A DNA stretch of 64,000 nt from Mesorhizobium australicum (GCF_900177325.1 NZ_FXBL01000004.1:2170001-2234000), one strand, 5' to 3'. Positions 11,922 to 20,765 are shown, numbered from the stretch's first letter. The notes: generated by a model not told the origin, from the letters alone. Made by a program: numbers and translations.

Positions 11922-13151
11922 TTATTTCATCAAAGGGCACGCGCTCTGGCTTGCCGGCCGCCAGAGGTCTTCAGCTGGAATCACGCTGCCAACCGTGTAG
12001 TAATCGTAGGGCTCCTTAACATCGTTGGGCGCCTTGACGGTTACTGAGTACATCGGGCGCATCACCTGCCCATCCGCACGAATCTTGACATTGCTCATCT
12101 CGAAGTCGTTGACCGGCATCTCGTGCATCTTGGCCACCACGGCTTCGCCTTCGTCCGTGCCCGCTTCCTTGACTGCCTTCAGGTAGTGGGTAATTGCGCT
12201 GTAAAAGCCGGCCATCGTTTCATTGGGGACGCGATCACGGAAGCGCTTCTTGAACCGCTCCGCGAAGGCGCGTGTCTGATCGTTCATTCCCCAGTAGAAC
12301 GGTGTAACCAAGCTCATCCCTTGAGCAGCCTCGATTCCGATGCCGTGGGTCTGGTTGATCTGAAGGCCGAGCGCGACGACTTTCTGCCCACCGGCCTGTA
12401 TCCCGAATTCCTGAGACTGCTTCATGGCATTCGCGAAGTCCGAGCCGGCATTTGCGAGAACGATGACTTTCGCGCCGCTCGCCTGCGCCTGCAGCAGGTA
12501 TGATGAGAGATCGTTGGTGTTCAGCGGATGCAAAACCGATCCGACGACCTTTCCGCCAGCCTCTTCGATGAACTTCGTGGCATCGGCCTGGGACTGTTTG
12601 CCGAAAGTATAATCGACGGTGACGAAGTAGTAGGTATCGTTCCCGTCGGCCACCATGGACCTAATGATGCCCCTGGCCAGCGCATAGGTGTCCAGCACCC
12701 ATTGGGTCGACATCGCCGTGCAGTTTTCATTCGTGAGGCCAGAGGATGCGGGACCGGCGATCAGATATGGCTTCTTGTTATCCGTCGTGATCTTCTGGAT
12801 CGCGATTGCGATCGACGACAACGATCCGCCCGCGATCACATCCACGCCGTCCTTGTCGATCCATCGCTGAACAATGGAAGCACCGATGTCGGGTTTGCTT
12901 TGATCGTCGGCCACCACCAACTCGATTTTCTTGCCGTCTATCTCGCCTCCGAAATCCTCGATCGCCATCCGCGCCGCTTCCACGGAACCCGGCCCTCCGG
13001 TGTCGGAATAGATGCCCGACTGGTCGTTTATGAGGCCGATCCTGATGACGTTGTCGGAGAACGGGTCAGCGGCCCGCGTCGGTATCGTGACGGTGAGCGA
13101 CGCCGCCAGGATAGGCAGGCCGTAGAGTAGTGATTGGGTCTTGCGTGACAT
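11922..13151 (-). CDS. ABC transporter substrate-binding protein (Leu/Ile/Val-type, periplasmic)
   Basis: Periplasmic solute receptor of the branched-chain amino acid/amide class. An N-terminal signal peptide (MSRKTQSLLYGLPILAASLT, ending near TRA-A) precedes a Peripla_BP_6-type fold beginning IRIGLINDQSGIYSDTGGPG. Length is 409 aa. The start at 13149-13151 follows GGGAGG with good spacing; a longer frame is less likely. No permease or ATPase genes are adjacent, so it is an orphan receptor that would need partners encoded elsewhere. An IclR-type regulator on the same strand lies 240 bp upstream and may control it. The ligand cannot be read from the sequence. Confidence 0.87.
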   Translation of the reverse strand: MSRKTQSLLYGLPILAASLTVTIPTRAADPFSDNVIRIGLINDQSGIYSDTGGPGSVEAARMAIEDFGGEIDGKKIELVVADDQSKPDIGASIVQRWIDKDGVDVIAGGSLSSIAIAIQKITTDNKKPYLIAGPASSGLTNENCTAMSTQWVLDTYALARGIIRSMVADGNDTYYFVTVDYTFGKQSQADATKFIEEAGGKVVGSVLHPLNTNDLSSYLLQAQASGAKVIVLANAGSDFANAMKQSQEFGIQAGGQKVVALGLQINQTHGIGIEAAQGMSLVTPFYWGMNDQTRAFAERFKKRFRDRVPNETMAGFYSAITHYLKAVKEAGTDEGEAVVAKMHEMPVNDFEMSNVKIRADGQVMRPMYSVTVKAPNDVKEPYDYYTVGSVIPAEDLWRPASQSACPLMK

Positions 13152-13391
13152 AAATTCCTCCCGACGGGGCATGCCCCCTATAGTATTCCGCCGACATACC
13201 CATGCATCGGCACGAGATCATTCGGCCGAACAAGGCTACGACCGGGAGTCTTGACGAAGAAGGGGTGGGGACCGTTTCACGGATATGAAACACGCGGTAG
13301 CCAGCGGGTTTCCGGATTTACGGCGATAGCGAAATTCCGGCCTCGCCGCGCTGGAGCCAGCGTTCCACATATACATGAATATGGTATGCCC

Positions 13392-14210
13392 TCAGAGCGG
13401 CTCGCCGCTTGACGTTGCAGTCTCGGCCAGCCGAACGGATTCGAACAGAGCCTCGAGATACGCATCGTAATTGGCGCGCATGCGCTCAAGGGCGCCCCCG
13501 AGCGAAAGCGCGACCGGCTGGTTATGGACAGAAATCTTGAGGAGCGCTGCCAAGGTGGCACCGCCGAGAAACGGAACGTTCTCGACGTAGCAGAATCCGT
13601 TGCGCCGGATTTCGCTCACGCGTTTCAGGATGAAGTCGACATCCACGCGCATGCTTTTCTCCGCGACCAAGTTTGCTCGCCGAACATAATTGTCCACCTG
13701 CTTGTCGGGCATGGTGGAGAGGAGCGTCCAGCCGATGCCCGAGTGGGTGAGGAGGCGCTGGCTTCCGGTGTCTATCACGAAGCGCAGTGCATGGACTGAG
13801 TGCAAATTCATGATGTACTGAACGTACAAATCGTTCTTCATGTTGATGCCGACGCCTTCGCCGGTGCGTGAATGAAGAAACTTCATCGCCTCGACAGCCG
13901 AATTGGATGGGAAGAACGCGTCGGGTATCCATTCCGTGATCGAGAAGAACCGGGGGGTCGGGAAATAGGTCCGTGAATGCCTGTCGAAGTTGAGATACCC
14001 CATGTTGACCAGCGTCTTCAGCAGGACCGTGGTGCTTGAATGAGGGTAGCCCAGTTCAAGAGCTATCTCCGTCATCGCCAGGTTTTTCCGATGCCGATCG
14101 AACAGTTCGAAAATCTGAATGACACGAGTAGCCGATTTGACCTGGATCTGGGACAGTCGTGCCTCCTGCATGTGCGGCGCGTGTCGGAGATCGCCCGACG
14201 GCGCGGTCAT
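13392..14210 (-). CDS. IclR family transcriptional regulator
   Basis: An N-terminal winged HTH (QVKSATRVIQIFELFDRH...LAMTEIALELGYPHSSTTVLLKTLVNMGYL) is followed by an IclR-type effector domain (GVGINMKNDLYVQYIMN...THSGIGWTLLSTMPD...GFCYVENVPFLGGATLAALL). The start is uncertain: ATG 14208-14210 (272 aa) is listed, and ATG 14169-14171 (MQEARLSQIQ) is equally possible; neither has a strong ribosome-binding site. The adjacent downstream substrate-binding protein gene is the obvious candidate target. The 248 bp to the next gene upstream hold nothing I recognise. Confidence 0.85.
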   Translation of the reverse strand: MTAPSGDLRHAPHMQEARLSQIQVKSATRVIQIFELFDRHRKNLAMTEIALELGYPHSSTTVLLKTLVNMGYLNFDRHSRTYFPTPRFFSITEWIPDAFFPSNSAVEAMKFLHSRTGEGVGINMKNDLYVQYIMNLHSVHALRFVIDTGSQRLLTHSGIGWTLLSTMPDKQVDNYVRRANLVAEKSMRVDVDFILKRVSEIRRNGFCYVENVPFLGGATLAALLKISVHNQPVALSLGGALERMRANYDAYLEALFESVRLAETATSSGEPL

Positions 14211-14458
14211 ACCTGCCACCACACAGAGCAACTGGTCAACGCATAGGCGGATTGGGGAGCTGATTTGAGGGCGCGGAGACTTCGCCCCTTCAGTCAGGGG
14301 CGCACCAAACTGGTTCGACATGGTTGCCGAAGGTCGCACGCTGCGATGGCAGTCCGAAGGCAGGCGGCGCGGCCGCCTATCGAAAGACGCTGCCAGCCGC
14401 GATGCAGATTTGGGCAGCCTGGCCGAAAAGCGCGGCCAGACTGTAGAAGCCCATCGTC

Positions 14459-15202
14459 TCACGCCACCCGCGGCATCTCGGTCGTCACCAGCACCGGCGC
14501 CTTTTCCGGAACACGGTCGTAGAGGTCGATGACGTCCTGATTGATCAGGCGCACGCAGCCGGACGAGACCGACTTGCCGATCGAGTCCCACTCGGGCGAA
14601 CCGTGCAGGCGGAAGAGCGTGTCCTTGCCGTCCTGGAACAGATACATGGCACGTGCGCCCAGCGGGTTGTCGATGCCGCCGGGCTGGCCGCCTTCCCATT
14701 CATTCTTTCCGGGAATCTGAATGGCCTTGTATTTTGCCAGTTCGGGCCGGCGCGCGATCATCTCCTCAGGCGGGAACCAACGCGGCCAGTGCTGTTTCCA
14801 CTCGACAATGGCTCGGCCAGACCATGCAAAGCCTTCCTTACCGAGACCGACGCCGTAGCGAACGGCCTGACGATCGGGCCTGACGAAATACAAGAAGTGG
14901 TTGGCGATATCGACCACAACGGTGTCGGCCGGTTCGCCGGTCGGGTCGGGGACGATCTGGCGGCGGAAGCGCGGGTCCAGGCGTTCGTAGGGAATTGCGG
15001 GCAGGACAAAGCCATCGTCGACGCGCGATGCATACATTTCAGCATCCGTGCCAAGTGGCGGCTCGGGTGGAAACTCTCTCAGCCGAGGGTCCTCCCGCAT
15101 CGTGGTATCTTCCCTCGTCGCGCACCCGGCGAGCGCCAGCGCCGCGAAGGCGCCGGTGCCCAACAGGCGGCGGCGGGTAAGGGGGCGTTGAAGCTTGATC
15201 AT
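14459..15202 (-). CDS. L,D-transpeptidase, lipoprotein (YkuD fold), copy 1
   Basis: Probable peptidoglycan 3-3 cross-linking enzyme, or one anchoring protein to peptidoglycan, at the periplasmic face. The twin-arginine-like start (LTRRRLLGTGAFAALALAGC) ends in a lipobox LAGC. The catalytic YkuD signature is RLHGSPEWDSIGKSVSSGCVRL (residues about 205-226) with the His, Ser-Gly-Cys and Arg all present. Length 247 aa. It lies 70 bp downstream of a paralogue on the same strand with about the same layout, a tandem duplication. Confidence 0.9.
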   Translation of the reverse strand: MIKLQRPLTRRRLLGTGAFAALALAGCATREDTTMREDPRLREFPPEPPLGTDAEMYASRVDDGFVLPAIPYERLDPRFRRQIVPDPTGEPADTVVVDIANHFLYFVRPDRQAVRYGVGLGKEGFAWSGRAIVEWKQHWPRWFPPEEMIARRPELAKYKAIQIPGKNEWEGGQPGGIDNPLGARAMYLFQDGKDTLFRLHGSPEWDSIGKSVSSGCVRLINQDVIDLYDRVPEKAPVLVTTEMPRVA

Positions 15203-15272
15203 GAAGTCAGTACGCCGGCTGATCGGGTTCGATTCCCGAATATGGTCTAACTTCGCGTGTGCGCCGTTTCAA

Positions 15273-15983
15273 TCAGACGCTCGCCAGCCCGCTCGTCACC
15301 AGAATTGGGGACTTGTTCGGGACGCGGTCGAAGAGGTCGATGATGTCCTGGTTGAGCAGGCGCACGCAGCCGGAGGAAACCGACTTGCCGATCGACCACC
15401 ATTCGGGCGAGCCGTGCAGGCGGTAGAGCGTGTCCTCGCCGTTCTGGAAGATGTAGAGCGCGCGCGCGCCGAGCGGGTTGTCGAGGCCGGGCGGCATGCC
15501 GCCATTGGCGGCGCTCCACTTGGCGAGTTCCGGCTGGCGGCCGATCATCTCGTCCGGCGGGGTCCATTTCGGCCATGCCTTCTTCCACTGGATGACAGCG
15601 CGCCCCGACCATTCGAAGCCGGCGCGGCCAAGGCCGACGCCGTAGCGGATCGCCTCGCCACCACCGCGCACCAGATAGAGGAAGTGGGCGGACGTATCGA
15701 CGACGATCGTCCCCGCCGGCTCGCCGGTCGGGTCGGCAACCACCTGGCGCAGGAACTGCCGGTCCATCTTCTCGATCGGGATGGCGGGTAGGGCGAACCC
15801 GCCGTCCTCGCGCGCCGCATACATGGTCGCATAGCTGCCGAAGGACGGGTCGACGCCGAACTGCGGCCGCTGCGCGATTTCAGGCGGCGTCGTGCCGACG
15901 GTCGTGCAGCCCGACACCGCAAGTGCGGCGCCGCCGGCGATGAAGGCCCGGCGGCTGAGATTGGGGGAGGAGGCGAATGTCAT
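15273..15983 (-). CDS. L,D-transpeptidase, lipoprotein (YkuD fold), copy 2
   Basis: Paralogue of the preceding gene, 236 aa when started at the ATG 15981-15983; a longer frame to 16085 gives an unlikely leader. The export sequence is LSRRAFIAGGAALAVSGC, again a Tat-like RR with a lipobox. The catalytic block is RLHGSPEWWSIGKSVSSGCV near residue 200, with intact His, Ser-Gly-Cys-Val and Arg. The two copies share most of their length (e.g. ADTVVVDIANHFLYFV versus AGTIVVDTSAHFLYLV). Rhizobiales typically have many L,D-transpeptidases, used in polar growth. Confidence 0.9.
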   Translation of the reverse strand: MTFASSPNLSRRAFIAGGAALAVSGCTTVGTTPPEIAQRPQFGVDPSFGSYATMYAAREDGGFALPAIPIEKMDRQFLRQVVADPTGEPAGTIVVDTSAHFLYLVRGGGEAIRYGVGLGRAGFEWSGRAVIQWKKAWPKWTPPDEMIGRQPELAKWSAANGGMPPGLDNPLGARALYIFQNGEDTLYRLHGSPEWWSIGKSVSSGCVRLLNQDIIDLFDRVPNKSPILVTSGLASV

Positions 15984-16128
15984 GATATCCCGAAGCCCTT
16001 GTTTGTCTTGGCGCAACGCCGGCCCTCCCCTCCGGTTGCAGCGCGAAAGCTTTAGGCTTGGTAAATCCGGCGTGAAGGTGAGCAAACCTTGACGAAGATG
16101 TGACCGGGCAGACGCTGTTGCGTGAACG

Positions 16129-16830
16129 TCACAGCGAGCGGGCGGCGAGGCCTTCGAGCGAGGTCAGGATCAGGTCGGGCGCGAAGTCGGGATATTCGTC
16201 CGGCTGGCCGGTGCGGTTGACCCAGACGGTGCGGAAACCGAATTTCTTCGCACCCGCCGCGTCCCACCGGTTTGACGACTGGAACGAGATCTTGTCCGGA
16301 TAGAGCCGCCAGGCGGTGGTGACGAGATCGTAGACCGAGGGATCCGTCTTGAAGCGCCGCACCTGGTCGACAGAGAAGATGTCGTCGATGACGAGATCCA
16401 GACCCGCCGATCTGACGGCCGCCTCCAGCATGGACGGCGAGCCGTTGGACAGGATGGCGACACGGCCGCCATGCGCCTTCAGCTCCTTCAGCACGGCAGG
16501 AATCTCGGGATAGCAGTCGAGGTTCCAGTAGGCATCGAGCAGCGAGGCACGGAACGCGGGATCGACGCTCGGCACCTTGAGGAGCGCGAAGTCGAGCGCC
16601 TGCTCGGTGAGCTGCCAGAAATCGAGATAGGCCCCCATCAGCGTGCGGGTCCAGGAGTATTCGAGCTGCTTGGCGCGCCAGATCTCGGAGAGGAGCTGGC
16701 CGTCGGGACCGATCTTCGCCGCATGTCGCCTGACCGCGGCATGGACGTCGAACAAGGTGCCATAGGCGTCGAAGACGAAGGCGGAATAGGAGGAGGGGCG
16801 CGGCTGCATCGACGCAGAGTCTGAATCCAT
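16129..16830 (-). CDS. HAD-superfamily hydrolase, haloacid dehalogenase type II
   Basis: A 233-residue enzyme with the haloacid dehalogenase motifs in order: motif I VFDAYGTLFD (nucleophile Asp near residue 19), motif II ILSNGSP (around 125), a conserved Lys in RRFKTDPSVY, and motif III-type SSNRWDAAGAKKFGFRTVWVNR. These match 2-haloacid dehalogenases that hydrolyse 2-chloro-alkanoates, but the true substrate is not known. The start could also be the ATG at 16807-16809. Divergent from the aminotransferase gene with a symmetric repeat between them. Confidence 0.85.
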   Translation of the reverse strand: MDSDSASMQPRPSSYSAFVFDAYGTLFDVHAAVRRHAAKIGPDGQLLSEIWRAKQLEYSWTRTLMGAYLDFWQLTEQALDFALLKVPSVDPAFRASLLDAYWNLDCYPEIPAVLKELKAHGGRVAILSNGSPSMLEAAVRSAGLDLVIDDIFSVDQVRRFKTDPSVYDLVTTAWRLYPDKISFQSSNRWDAAGAKKFGFRTVWVNRTGQPDEYPDFAPDLILTSLEGLAARSL

Positions 16831-16884
16831 GCAGCCCGGCGGGTCAAGCCTTGGATGATCCGAAGACCCGCGGTTTGGACCAAG

Positions 16885-16904
16885 AATGCCTGCCGACAGG
16901 CATT
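16885..16904. promoter_or_regulatory. 8-bp perfect inverted repeat between divergent genes
   Basis: AATGCCTG and CAGGCATT flank a 4-bp centre in the 141-bp divergent region between the dehalogenase and the aminotransferase genes. The symmetry and position suit a dimeric repressor or activator. No regulator gene is adjacent, so its owner is unknown. Confidence 0.4.
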
Positions 16905-16971
16905 TGACGTTGGCATTTCGCGGGAATTGACTAGAAAGACCGCAGTCGATGATGATCCGCAGGCTTTCCCG

Positions 16972-17841
16972 ATGACCCTCGCCACTCCCGCCCCGTCGCT
17001 CACCTGGACCTATGTCGATGGCGACTGGCACGAAGGCAATGTCGCGCTGCTCGGTCCGCGCAGCCATGCGATGTGGCTTGCCTCTTCCGTATTCGACGGC
17101 GCGCGCTGGTTTGAGAATGTGTCGCCGGACCTCGATCTGCATTGCCAGCGCGTGAACAGGTCGGCGACGGCGCTCGGGCTCGCCCCGCTCATGTCGGCCG
17201 AGGAGATCGAAGGCCTGACCTACGATGGATTGAAGAAGTTCGACGGCAAGACGGCCGTCTACATCCGCCCGATGTATTGGGCCGAAGACGGCGGCTACAT
17301 GGGTGTGTCGGCCGATCCCGCGACGACAAGGTTCTGCCTGTGCCTCTACGAATCGCCGATGATTCCGTCGTCGGGCTTCTCGGTGACCGTCTCTCCGTTC
17401 CGCCGCCCGAGCCTCGAAACGATGCCGACCAATGCCAAGGCGGGCTGCCTCTATCCGAACAACGGCCGGGCGATCCTGGAAGCGAAGTCGCGCGGCTTCG
17501 ACAATGCGCTGGTGCTGGACATGCTGGGCAACGTTGCCGAGACGGCGTCGTCGAACGTGTTCATGGTGAAGGACGGCGTGGCGTTCACGCCCGTTGCCAA
17601 CGGATCCTTCCTGTCGGGCATCACCCGCTTCCGCACCATTTCGCTTCTGGCCGAGGCCGGCATCCAGACCGTGGAGAAGGTGCTGACCGTGCGCGATTTC
17701 ATGGATGCGGACGAGGTCTTCTCGACTGGCAACCACTCGAAGGTCGTGCCCGTGACGCGTATCGAAGATCGCCACCTGCAGGCCGGGCCGGTCGCCAAGA
17801 AGGCCCGCGAGCTCTACTGGGACTTCGCGCATTCCGCCTGA
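16972..17841 (+). CDS. Class IV aminotransferase, branched-chain amino acid aminotransferase-like
   Basis: PLP-dependent transaminase of fold type IV, 289 aa, likely acting on branched-chain amino acids and 2-oxoglutarate. The PLP Lys lies in PTNAKAGCLYPNNGRA (around residue 150), and VAETASSNVFMVKDG is the phosphate-binding/cofactor loop. The N-terminal region (WHEGNVALLGPRSHAMWLASSVFDGAR) also matches. I start at ATG 16972; no strong ribosome-binding site is visible. Close D-amino-acid transaminase or aminodeoxychorismate lyase relatives cannot be fully excluded. Confidence 0.87.
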   Translation: MTLATPAPSLTWTYVDGDWHEGNVALLGPRSHAMWLASSVFDGARWFENVSPDLDLHCQRVNRSATALGLAPLMSAEEIEGLTYDGLKKFDGKTAVYIRPMYWAEDGGYMGVSADPATTRFCLCLYESPMIPSSGFSVTVSPFRRPSLETMPTNAKAGCLYPNNGRAILEAKSRGFDNALVLDMLGNVAETASSNVFMVKDGVAFTPVANGSFLSGITRFRTISLLAEAGIQTVEKVLTVRDFMDADEVFSTGNHSKVVPVTRIEDRHLQAGPVAKKARELYWDFAHSA

Positions 17842-17999
17842 ACCGGGGGAAGCTATTCCACCCACAAACGTGAATCTGGTGACGGCCGCCGTTCCCTTCC
17901 GCCACCTGACGTCCTAGATAGGGAACGAAGCCGCCGGAGCGGGATTGCCATAGGGATCCCGCGTCGCGCGCAGTTTCATTTCAAACAGGAGATTGAGCC

Positions 18000-18596
18000 A
18001 TGGCTTTCGAATTGCCCCCGCTGCCCTACGACTACGAGGCGCTGCAGCCCTTCATGTCGAAGGAGACGCTCGAATATCATCACGACAAGCACCACAAGGC
18101 CTATGTCGACAACGGCAACAAGCTGGCCGCCGAGGCCGGCATGGAAGGCAAGTCGGTCGAGGAAGTGGTGAAGGCGTCGTTCGGCAAGAATGCCGGCCTC
18201 TTCAACAATGCCGCCCAGCACTACAACCACATCCACTTCTGGAAGTGGATGAAGAAAGGCGGCGGCGGCAACAAGCTGCCGGCCAAGCTGCAGAAGGCGG
18301 TCGACAGCGACCTCGGTGGCTACGACAAGTTCAAGGCCGACTTCATCGCCGCCGGCACGACGCAGTTCGGCTCCGGCTGGGCCTGGGTATCGGTGAAGGA
18401 CGGCAAGCTCGAGATCTCCAAGACCCCGAACGGCGAGAACCCGCTGGTCCATGGCGCTTCGCCGATCCTCGGCGTCGATGTGTGGGAGCATTCGTACTAC
18501 ATCGACTACCGCAACGCCCGTCCGAAATATCTCGAGGCGTTCGTCGATAGCCTGATCAACTGGGACTACGTCCTGGAGATGTACGAGAAGGCCTGA
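18000..18596 (+). CDS. sodB: Superoxide dismutase, Fe/Mn family
   Basis: Cytoplasmic enzyme converting superoxide to hydrogen peroxide and oxygen. At 198 aa it has all four metal ligands: His in LEYHHDKHHKAYV (about 27), His in NNAAQHYNHIHFW (about 79), and Asp and His in GVDVWEHSYYIDY (about 161 and 165). FGSGWAWV, with a Gln-Phe-Gly just before, suggests the Fe-type rather than Mn-type enzyme, though this is not decisive. AGGAG precedes the ATG. A strong intrinsic terminator follows. Confidence 0.96.
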   Translation: MAFELPPLPYDYEALQPFMSKETLEYHHDKHHKAYVDNGNKLAAEAGMEGKSVEEVVKASFGKNAGLFNNAAQHYNHIHFWKWMKKGGGGNKLPAKLQKAVDSDLGGYDKFKADFIAAGTTQFGSGWAWVSVKDGKLEISKTPNGENPLVHGASPILGVDVWEHSYYIDYRNARPKYLEAFVDSLINWDYVLEMYEKA

Positions 18597-18628
18597 TCCG
18601 GGCCGGTTCCGGAAGGGACACCGATTGG

Positions 18629-18657
18629 AAAGCCCCCGGCCTCGCCGGGGGCTTTTT
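18629..18657 (+). terminator. Rho-independent terminator of sodB
   Basis: AAAGCCCCCGGC and GCCGGGGGCTTTTTT form a 12-bp GC-rich stem with a 3-nt loop (CTC) and a run of six T. It lies about 33 nt after the sodB stop codon. Confidence 0.92.
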
Positions 18658-18784
18658 TGTTCGCATGTGCAGCATCACGCAAGCGTGAAGCGGACCGCTC
18701 CGCCGGCTGGAAATATGCGGACTGTTGCAGCGTTGAAGGTTCGGGGACACAATCTCCGATCATAGCCAGCCTGGAGCCAGCCAT

Positions 18785-19213
18785 ATGAGATCTCTTGCAC
18801 TGTCGTTTGCCATCGTCGCCGCCGCACTGACGGCGGCCCATGCCGACCCGATCGCGGACCGCAAGGCGCTGATGAAGGAGCGCGGCGGCCTCGTCGGCCA
18901 GATCGCGCCGATCGCCAAGGGCGAGCAGCCCTTCGACGCAGCCAACGTGGCGGAGGTGTTCAACGCGCTGCAGGCCAATGCCGAGAAATACGATGTCGAT
19001 GCATTGTTCCCGGCCGACAGCAAGACCGGCGACACGAAGGCCTCGCCGAAGATCTGGGAGGACATGGCCGGCTTCAAGGCGCAGGCCGAGAAATACAAGG
19101 CCGACATTACGGCGGCCGCCGCCGCCAAGCCGCAGGATCTCGACGCCTTCCGCGCCGAGTTCGGCAAGGTGACGGCGAATTGCGGCGGGTGCCACCAGGC
19201 TTGGCGCCTGTAA
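18785..19213 (+). CDS. Cytochrome c' family protein, copy 1
   Basis: Periplasmic mono-haem c-type cytochrome, 142 aa. A signal peptide (MRSLALSFAIVAAALTAAHA) precedes a four-helix-bundle-like protein, with the haem motif CxxCH at the C-terminus (NCGGCHQAWRL, around residue 134), which is where cytochrome c' and c556 proteins carry it. Cytochromes c' bind NO/CO or carry electrons; the role here is not known. It is first in a run of three c-type cytochrome genes, and the leader resembles that of copy 2 (...CAGCC(T/C)GGAGCCAG). Confidence 0.88.
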   Translation: MRSLALSFAIVAAALTAAHADPIADRKALMKERGGLVGQIAPIAKGEQPFDAANVAEVFNALQANAEKYDVDALFPADSKTGDTKASPKIWEDMAGFKAQAEKYKADITAAAAAKPQDLDAFRAEFGKVTANCGGCHQAWRL

Positions 19214-19371
19214 GCCAAGGTTCTAGAAGGCACGTTCGGTCGATCGCCGCGTCGTCGCGCGGCGATCACAAAAGCTTGACTCGACGTGACGCGACAGCAG
19301 GAAAAATCCGGGCGATTTGAGGATGTTAGAGGGATTCTCCTCGATCTTCATCCAGCCCGGAGCCAGACTTA

Positions 19372-19806
19372 ATGAAGTTCATCGTCCTGTCCGCGTCCAT
19401 CCTTGCCCTCAGCGCCTCTGTCGCGCTGGCGGATCCAATCGCCGACCGCAAGGCCCAGATGAAGGCGCGCGGCGCGCTGGTGGGCGAACTGGCTCCGATC
19501 GCGCGCGGGCAGCAGCCCTACGACGCAGCCAAGGTGCTGGCGACACTGGAGGAGATGTCGAAGAATGCCGAGACGGACGTCTCCGTGTTGTGGCCGGCCG
19601 GCAGCGAAGCAGGCGACCACACCTCGTCGCTGAAGGTGTGGGAGGACCCCTCCGCCTTCGAGGCAGCGGTGGACAAATACAAGTCGGATGTCGACGCCGC
19701 GGTGGCTGCCAATCCGCAGGACATCGATGCTTTCCGGCCGCTGTTCGGTGCGATAACCTCGAACTGCGGCGCATGCCATGAGGATTTCCGGGTCAAGCGC
19801 GGCTGA
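19372..19806 (+). CDS. Cytochrome c' family protein, copy 2
   Basis: Tandem paralogue of the previous gene, 144 aa. It has the same architecture: signal peptide MKFIVLSASILALSASVALA, then DPIADRKAQMKARGALVGEL (compare DPIADRKALMKERGGLVGQI), and the C-terminal haem site NCGACHEDFRVKRG. The haem is attached in the periplasm through the two cysteines, with His as axial ligand. The following diheme cytochrome begins 17 nt after its stop, so these two are almost certainly co-transcribed. Confidence 0.88.
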   Translation: MKFIVLSASILALSASVALADPIADRKAQMKARGALVGELAPIARGQQPYDAAKVLATLEEMSKNAETDVSVLWPAGSEAGDHTSSLKVWEDPSAFEAAVDKYKSDVDAAVAANPQDIDAFRPLFGAITSNCGACHEDFRVKRG

Positions 19807-19823
19807 TCGAAGGGGAGAAGTCG

Positions 19824-20762
19824 ATGGCGGGAACGGTTCGCAAGTTTGCCATCGGCGCAGCACTCCTCGCCGTGGCCGGCGGCGCTGCATTCTGGTTCCT
19901 GACGGTGCCAGAACGGATTCCCGAGGCGGAGATCGCAGCGCTTGCGCCCGGCGACGCCGCGCGCGGCGAACGCATCTTCTATGCAGGCGGCTGTGCGTCG
20001 TGCCATGCGGCGGCGCAGTCTGACCCCGTCCAGCCGCCCCGGCTTTCTGGCGGCTTGAGGCTCGTGACCGATTTTGGCACCTTCGTCGCGCCCAACATTT
20101 CGCAGCATCCGACCGACGGCATCGGCAACTGGTCGCTCGCGGACCTGGCGAACGCGATGCAGAAGGGTGTGTCGCCGGACGGCCGGCACTACTATCCGGC
20201 CTTCCCCTACGCCTCCTATGCCCGCATGAAGCTGGCGGACATCGCTGACCTTCATGCCTTCATGAAGACGCTGCCGGCGGTCGAGGGCAAGGCGCCGGGC
20301 AACGAACTCGGCTTCCCGTTCAACATCTCGCGCGGCATCGGCCTGTGGAAGCTGGTGAACCTGTCGCCGGCGCCGGTGCTCTCGCTGCCCGGCGCGTCGG
20401 AACAGGTGCTGGCAGGACAGTATCTGGTCGAGGGGCCGGGGCATTGCGGCGAATGCCACACGCCGCGCGACGTCACCGGCGGGATCGACAAGACGCAGTG
20501 GCTGGCGGGCGCCGCGGCGGCCGAGGGCGACGGCGTCGTGCCCAACATCACGCCGCAGAGCGCGGCCATCGGCGAGTGGTCGCCGAGCGACATCGCCGAA
20601 TATCTGAAGAGCGGCTTCACGCCGGATTTCGATTCGGCGGGCGGTGCGATGGCGGCGGTGGTGAAGAACATCGGCCATCTCTCCGACGACGACCGGGCCG
20701 CGATCGCCGCCTATCTCAAGGCCGTGCCAGGCCGGGCGAACGGCTATCCGGCGCCGCGTTGA
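19824..20762 (+). CDS. Diheme cytochrome c, membrane-anchored or secreted
   Basis: 312-residue periplasmic electron carrier with two CxxCH haem sites, GCASCHAA (around residue 60) and GHCGECHTPRDV (around 213). Each is followed by the partner-methionine region of class I domains. The N-terminal hydrophobic stretch (FAIGAALLAVAGGAAFWFLTV) lacks an obvious cleavage site and may remain as an anchor. Similar proteins are cytochrome subunits of quinoprotein or flavoprotein dehydrogenases, but no dehydrogenase is adjacent. It probably accepts from, or donates to, the two cytochrome c' proteins encoded just upstream. Confidence 0.88.
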   Translation: MAGTVRKFAIGAALLAVAGGAAFWFLTVPERIPEAEIAALAPGDAARGERIFYAGGCASCHAAAQSDPVQPPRLSGGLRLVTDFGTFVAPNISQHPTDGIGNWSLADLANAMQKGVSPDGRHYYPAFPYASYARMKLADIADLHAFMKTLPAVEGKAPGNELGFPFNISRGIGLWKLVNLSPAPVLSLPGASEQVLAGQYLVEGPGHCGECHTPRDVTGGIDKTQWLAGAAAAEGDGVVPNITPQSAAIGEWSPSDIAEYLKSGFTPDFDSAGGAMAAVVKNIGHLSDDDRAAIAAYLKAVPGRANGYPAPR

Positions 20763-20765
20763 TCC

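Noticed and set aside
13392..14699. Extended start for the IclR regulator giving 435 aa
   Set aside because: The added N-terminal region is antisense-like low-complexity sequence overlapping the transpeptidase gene; IclR proteins are about 250-280 aa.
15218..15250. GGGTTCGATTCCCG, identical to a tRNA T-arm, upstream of an L,D-transpeptidase gene
   Set aside because: No acceptor, D-arm or anticodon arm can be folded around it; the upstream sequence is the coding start of the transpeptidase. Probably chance, or at most a tRNA 3' scrap.
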